9,996 bases of DNA from WHTI01 sp046715095 (GTDB lineage Bacteria; Actinomycetota; CADDZG01; WHSQ01). This document shows, piece by piece, positions 6,514 through 9,996 of the stretch. Position 1 is the first letter of the stretch. Every line of letters begins with the position of its first letter. The DNA lies in the NCBI GenBank assembly GCA_046715095.1, contig JBKJZQ010000159.1:1-9996 (forward strand), read 5' to 3'. Made by a program: the position numbers and the translations under genes. The notes beneath the pieces were generated by a model, which saw nothing but the letters and a program-made list of their open reading frames with translations, was not told where the DNA came from and made no database searches.

Positions 6514-9225
6514 TCAGCCTTTCGCCTCCGCCCAATTGGCCCCCGTCGAGGACTCGACCCCCAGGGGGACCTTCATCTCGCACACCGAGGTCATCTCGCG
6601 CTCGACCAGCTCGCTCGCCCCGACCGCCTCGTCCTCGGGGACCTCGAAAACCAGCTCGTCGTGGACGGTGAGGATCATCCGCGCCGACAGCTCTGAGGCA
6701 TCGAGCTCACGCTCGACGTTGATCATCGCCAGCTTCATGATGTCGGCCGCGCTTCCCTGGATCGGGGCGTTGAGAGCCTGGCGCTCGCCGATCGACCTGA
6801 CCCGGGGATTGCCGCTCCCGAGCTCGGGGAGGTACCTGCGGCGGCCGAACATCGTGGTCGTGAAGCCGTCCGCATAGGCCTGCTTGACGACCTCATCGAG
6901 GAAGCCCGCGACCCCCCCGAAGCGCTCGAAATAGACGTCCATGATCTGCTGCGCCTCGGCAACGGGGACGTTGAGGCGCTCGGCCAGCCCGGGCGCACCC
7001 ATGCCGTACGCGAGCCCGTAGTTCACCATCTTCGCGACCGACCTGTGCTTGGTGTTCAGCTCGCTCGGTTCGAGGTCGTAGATCAGGGCCGCGGTCGCCG
7101 AGTTGATGTCCTGATCCTGATTGAACACATCGATCAGGATCGGGTCCTCGGAGAGATGTGCCATAACCCTGAGCTCGATCTGGGAGTAGTCGACCGACAG
7201 AAGCACACCTCCGTCGGCCGCCACGAACGCCCGCCTTATCTGCTTTCCGAGATCAGTTCGGACGGGGATGTTCATCAGGTTCGGGTTCGTCGACGAGAGG
7301 CGCCCGGTAGCCGCCACCGTCTGGTCGTACGTCGTGTGGATGCGTCCGTCGTCGGGATCTACCAGAGGCGGCAGAGCATCAACGTAGGTGTTCTTGAGCT
7401 TCGCCAGCTCGCGGTAATCGAGAAGCGTCTGCACGAACGGGTGCTGATCGACAAGTGTCTGCAGGGCACGCGCGTCGGTCGAGAGCCCGGTCTTGGTGCG
7501 CCTGGTCGTCTTCAACCCCAGCTTGTCGTAGAGGAGAACCCTCAGCTGCGTCGGTGAGCCCAGGTTGATGATCTCGCCGGCATACTCGTAACACTCGGCT
7601 TCGAGCTCGGCGACGCGCTTGTCGAGCTCTTCCGCCATGCCCCCCAGGTACTCAAGATCGATCCTGATGCCGCGCTCCTCCATGTGGGCGAGCACCGGGA
7701 TCAGCGGATGCTCGATCTTGAGGTAGAGGTCGGCCATGCCGAGGCGGTCGAGCTCGGGAGCGACCGCGCCTGCGATCTCAAGGGTCGCCCTCGCCCGCAG
7801 TCCGGCGTCCTCCCCTGCGATCTGATCGGGTACACCTCCGGCAAGGTCGAGGGTTCCCTGATCGCCGTCGTCCGCGCGTTCCACCCCGGTGACCGCTTTG
7901 AGCTCACGGCCCGTGTATTTGCGGGCCATCTCTTCGAGCGCGTAACCGGGCGCACCGGGGTCGAGGATGTAGGACGCGACTTGTGTGTCGAGCACGACGC
8001 CGTCGACCGAGACCCCGGCCGCATCGAGGGAGAGATAGAGAGCGCGTGCCCCATGAACGAACTTCTCGACCTTCGGATCCTCGAGAACCCCCCGAAGTCC
8101 GGCGACCGCCTCATCGCCCGACACCCCGTCGGGCCCGATAGGAACGAACGCAGCCTTCCCCTCATCGCCCCACGCGAACGCCAGCGAACGCGGCTTCCCC
8201 CGCGGAGCAGCCGGAACCATGTCGATCGCGACGCGCCCGGCAGTGGTCAGCGCGGCGGCAAGCTCTTCGAGGTCGCGCGGTGATGCCGCGACGGTCAGCT
8301 CGAGTTCGAGTGGCTCTCCCTCGCCTTCGGCCGCCTCGGGTAGATCGGAGAGAAGGCGCTCGAGGAGCGTCCTGAACTCGAGCGAGGTGAACAACTCGCG
8401 GACCTGCTCGAGATCCCAGGCCCCCATCTTGAGGTCCCCGATCGCGACCTCTTCGAGGGGCACCTCGCCGAGCGTGGAGAGCCTTTTGTTGATCGCAACC
8501 TGCTCCGCGTGCGCGGCGAGGTTCTCCGAGAGCTTCGGCGTCTGTTCCGCCGCATGAGCAACGACCTCCTCCGAGCTCCCGTACTTCTGGATCAGCTTCG
8601 CCGCGGTCTTCGTCCCCACACCGGGGACACCGGGGAGGTTGTCGGAGTTATCGCCTTCGAGGGCCTTGAGGTCGACGTACTTGGATGGAGGCACCCCATA
8701 GCGTTCCTCTACCGCCTTCGGATCCATCTCGACGATGTCGGTGATCCCCCGGCGGTTGTAGAGGACCTTTATGCGACCCCCGACCAGCTGGAAGAAGTCC
8801 CTGTCGCCGGTGACGATGCGCACGTCCACGTCTTCGGCCGCGCCCATATGGGCCAGGTAGGCGATGATGTCGTCGGCTTCATGCCCCGGCATCTCGAACA
8901 TCGGGATGCTCATCACCTTGAGTACCTCCCGGATGAGAGGGACCTGCGGAGAGAAGAACTCGGGGGACTCGGTGCGGTTCGCCTTGTAGTCGGCGAACTC
9001 CTCCGTCCGCTGCAGCGGGGCTCCGGCATCGAGGCAGGCGGCGATGAAATCGGGCTTCTGCTCCTGAAGCAGCTTGATGAGCATCGACGTGAATCCGTAC
9101 ACGGCGTTGGTGTGCGTGCCGTCCGAGGTCTGCAGGTCTTCCGGAAGCGCGTAGAAGGCGCGGAAGGCGAGCGAGTAGCTGTCGATCAGCAGGAGCTTGG
9201 GCCGGGATTTCTTCGGAGGAGACAT
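6514..9225 (-). CDS. polA: DNA polymerase I
   Basis: Pol I removes RNA primers and fills gaps during Okazaki-fragment maturation and excision repair. The 903-residue protein is full length. The N-terminal 5'-nuclease domain (about 10-290) keeps its acidic metal ligands (Asp15, Asp67, Glu116, Asp118, Asp119, Asp141, Asp143, Asp192, Asp195) and the GVPGVGTKTA helix-hairpin-helix (199-208). The middle 3'-5' exonuclease fold (about 305-490) is degenerate: Asp335-Met-Val337 replaces DxE, LYL (396-398) replaces the KYD of motif II, and Ile469 replaces the motif III Tyr, so proofreading is probably absent. The polymerase domain is intact: motif A Asp679 with Glu684, O-helix Arg728, Lys732 and Tyr736, and motif C His855-Asp856-Glu857. 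The spacings 679-736-856 equal those of E. coli (705-762-882). Tyr736 stands where E. coli and Taq have Phe. The ATG at 9225 is 23 bp from the divergent regulator gene. rpsA follows after 105 nt, as in other actinobacteria. Confidence 0.98.
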   Translation of the reverse strand: MSPPKKSRPKLLLIDSYSLAFRAFYALPEDLQTSDGTHTNAVYGFTSMLIKLLQEQKPDFIAACLDAGAPLQRTEEFADYKANRTESPEFFSPQVPLIREVLKVMSIPMFEMPGHEADDIIAYLAHMGAAEDVDVRIVTGDRDFFQLVGGRIKVLYNRRGITDIVEMDPKAVEERYGVPPSKYVDLKALEGDNSDNLPGVPGVGTKTAAKLIQKYGSSEEVVAHAAEQTPKLSENLAAHAEQVAINKRLSTLGEVPLEEVAIGDLKMGAWDLEQVRELFTSLEFRTLLERLLSDLPEAAEGEGEPLELELTVAASPRDLEELAAALTTAGRVAIDMVPAAPRGKPRSLAFAWGDEGKAAFVPIGPDGVSGDEAVAGLRGVLEDPKVEKFVHGARALYLSLDAAGVSVDGVVLDTQVASYILDPGAPGYALEEMARKYTGRELKAVTGVERADDGDQGTLDLAGGVPDQIAGEDAGLRARATLEIAGAVAPELDRLGMADLYLKIEHPLIPVLAHMEERGIRIDLEYLGGMAEELDKRVAELEAECYEYAGEIINLGSPTQLRVLLYDKLGLKTTRRTKTGLSTDARALQTLVDQHPFVQTLLDYRELAKLKNTYVDALPPLVDPDDGRIHTTYDQTVAATGRLSSTNPNLMNIPVRTDLGKQIRRAFVAADGGVLLSVDYSQIELRVMAHLSEDPILIDVFNQDQDINSATAALIYDLEPSELNTKHRSVAKMVNYGLAYGMGAPGLAERLNVPVAEAQQIMDVYFERFGGVAGFLDEVVKQAYADGFTTTMFGRRRYLPELGSGNPRVRSIGERQALNAPIQGSAADIMKLAMINVERELDASELSARMILTVHDELVFEVPEDEAVGASELVEREMTSVCEMKVPLGVESSTGANWAEAKG

Positions 9226-9232
9226 CTTTCTC

Positions 9233-9238
9233 AGCTTA
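9233..9238 (-). promoter_or_regulatory. Possible -10 box (TAAGCT) for polA
   Basis: TAAGCT on the minus strand ends seven bases before the polA ATG and would give an almost leaderless transcript. Only a weak purine stretch (GAGAAAG) directly abuts the ATG, too close for a normal Shine-Dalgarno. The box overlaps the better TACAAT box of the divergent gene. It matches the consensus poorly, so this is tentative. Confidence 0.25.
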
Positions 9239-9242
9239 CAAT
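9237..9242 (+). promoter_or_regulatory. Candidate -10 box (TACAAT) of a leaderless dtxR-family gene
   Basis: TACAAT is one base from TATAAT and is followed by exactly six bases and the ATG at 9249, the same spacing as at uvrB. There is no Shine-Dalgarno and no clear -35 box. Together this indicates transcription starting on the A of the ATG. Confidence 0.55.
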
Positions 9243-9248
9243 CGAGCC

Positions 9249-9947
9249 ATGACGACTCCCCCAGCTCGCCTGCCGGTAGACCTCCGTGAACTCAACCCGG
9301 CCTCGAAGCAGTACCTCGAGGCGATCTTCGAGCTCGGCGAGGAGGGCCAGCGGATCCTCCAGGCCCGTATCTCGGAACGGCTTGGCCTCGCCCCGGCGAC
9401 CGTGTCCGAAGCGGTCAAGAGGCTCGTAACCGACGGTTACGTCACGACCCAGAACGGCAAGGAGATCGCCCTGACCGACGAAGGCAACACGATCGCCCAG
9501 ACCCTGGTCAGGAGACACCGCCTCGCCGAAAGGATGCTCGTCGACATCCTCGGCATCCCATGGCACCTCTGCCACGAGCAGGCGGAGGACTGGGAGAAGG
9601 TCATGACGTCCGAGGTCGAGGCCGCGATCCTGGCGAAGCTCGACGGCGACGCGACCTGTCCTCACGGCAACCCGATCCCCGGAGAGCCCTCGCCGGTGGA
9701 GTGGTCGGAGCTGACTCCCGTCGCCGCTCTCACCGCGGGACAGGAGGGCACGCTTACCCGGCTCCTCGAGGATGTCGAGCTCGATCACGACGTCCTCTAT
9801 TACCTCGAACAGCACGACCTCATCCCGGGCAGGGATCTGAAGCTTCTGGAGGTTGCCCCCGACGGGACCCGCACCCTCGAGGTCAAGGGCCGGCAGGTCG
9901 CCCTCGGCAGCCGCCTAGCCGACAATCTCTGGGTGCTCCCGGCGTAG
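9249..9947 (+). CDS. DtxR/IdeR/MntR-family metal-dependent transcriptional regulator
   Basis: A 232-residue DNA-binding repressor of the three-domain DtxR type, which usually senses Fe(II) or Mn(II) and controls metal uptake genes. The winged helix-turn-helix covers about 16-80 (ARISERLGLAPATVSEAVKRL, recognition helix near 49-60). The dimerisation and metal domain follows (RRHRLAERMLVDILGIPW at 88-105, then TCPHGNPIPG at 136-145), and a C-terminal SH3-like/FeoA domain covers about 160-230. By alignment from memory with DtxR/IdeR, the ancillary site is present (His90, Glu94, His109, Glu177, with His180 for Gln173). The primary site is altered: Gln21 for Met10, Glu113 for Cys102 and Lys117 for His106, with only Glu116 kept. 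The regulator may therefore differ in metal choice or in its need for metal. It is divergent from polA and likely leaderless. The start is firm, since the frame begins just ahead of the family N-terminus. Target genes are not visible in the window. Confidence 0.93.
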   Translation: MTTPPARLPVDLRELNPASKQYLEAIFELGEEGQRILQARISERLGLAPATVSEAVKRLVTDGYVTTQNGKEIALTDEGNTIAQTLVRRHRLAERMLVDILGIPWHLCHEQAEDWEKVMTSEVEAAILAKLDGDATCPHGNPIPGEPSPVEWSELTPVAALTAGQEGTLTRLLEDVELDHDVLYYLEQHDLIPGRDLKLLEVAPDGTRTLEVKGRQVALGSRLADNLWVLPA

Positions 9948-9951
9948 GACC

Positions 9952-9987
9952 CCGGCGATCACGCCCGGGCGGCACAACTATCGCCGG
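9952..9987. repeat. Inverted repeat after the dtxR-family gene
   Basis: CCGGCGAT (9952-9959) and ATCGCCGG (9980-9987) are perfect 8-bp arms around a 20-base spacer, which itself holds the 10-base palindrome CGCCCGGGCG (9962-9971). It lies five bases after the stop codon and could be a GC-rich terminator stem. No T-run is seen before the window ends nine bases later, so its role stays open. Confidence 0.3.
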
Positions 9988-9996
9988 CGGCTCACA

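Noticed and set aside
5882..6877. A 331-codon plus-strand open frame spanning the rpsA/polA junction
   Set aside because: Ser/Arg-rich translation with no domain, antisense to two certain genes and across their promoter.
1..9996. CRISPR array, transposon ends, tRNA or rRNA genes, prophage or defence genes
   Set aside because: No direct repeats with spacers, no transposase or integrase, and no cloverleaf was recognised by eye. Nearly all bases belong to seven recognised genes.

Overview
The window is a compact, GC-rich stretch (clearly above 60% GC by eye) with seven protein-coding genes, almost no intergenic space, and no RNA gene, mobile element or CRISPR array that I can see. The order polA, rpsA, coaE ... 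uvrB is the known conserved neighbourhood of Actinomycetota (in Mycobacterium tuberculosis polA-rpsA-coaE-Rv1632c-uvrB). With the four-domain S1 protein, a DtxR/IdeR-type regulator, a Tyr in the Pol I O-helix and apparently leaderless starts, this points to a high-GC actinobacterium. It may be a deep or uncultured lineage, but I cannot place it below phylum.

Layout, from right to left on the minus strand. polA (DNA polymerase I) starts at 9225 and ends at 6514. A 105-nt gap holds a plausible promoter and a strong hairpin that buries the rpsA ribosome binding site. Then come rpsA (ribosomal protein S1, start 6408), coaE (dephospho-CoA kinase, start 4773), a HAD-family hydrolase (GTG start 4171, overlapping coaE by 4 nt) and an amidase-signature hydrolase (start 3473, overlapping the HAD gene by 4 nt). 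The rpsA-coaE-HAD-amidase run looks like one operon with translational coupling. The amidase reading frame is broken by one extra base near 2325-2327, while its conserved C-terminus continues in the next frame. After a 58-nt gap, uvrB (excinuclease subunit B) runs from a GTG at 2007 to 10, probably from its own leaderless promoter. On the plus strand a DtxR-family metalloregulator (9249-9947) is transcribed away from polA, with only 23 bp between the two start codons.

Functionally the block combines DNA repair and replication (PolA fills the gap left by UvrABC excision), translation (S1) and CoA synthesis. The HAD and amidase genes are extra enzymes of unknown substrate placed between coaE and uvrB. 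This is core chromosome, and I found no hidden defence, mobile or biosynthetic system. The points most worth checking are the S1 leader hairpin, the amidase frameshift, the altered primary metal site of the DtxR-like protein, and the leaderless divergent polA/dtxR start region.
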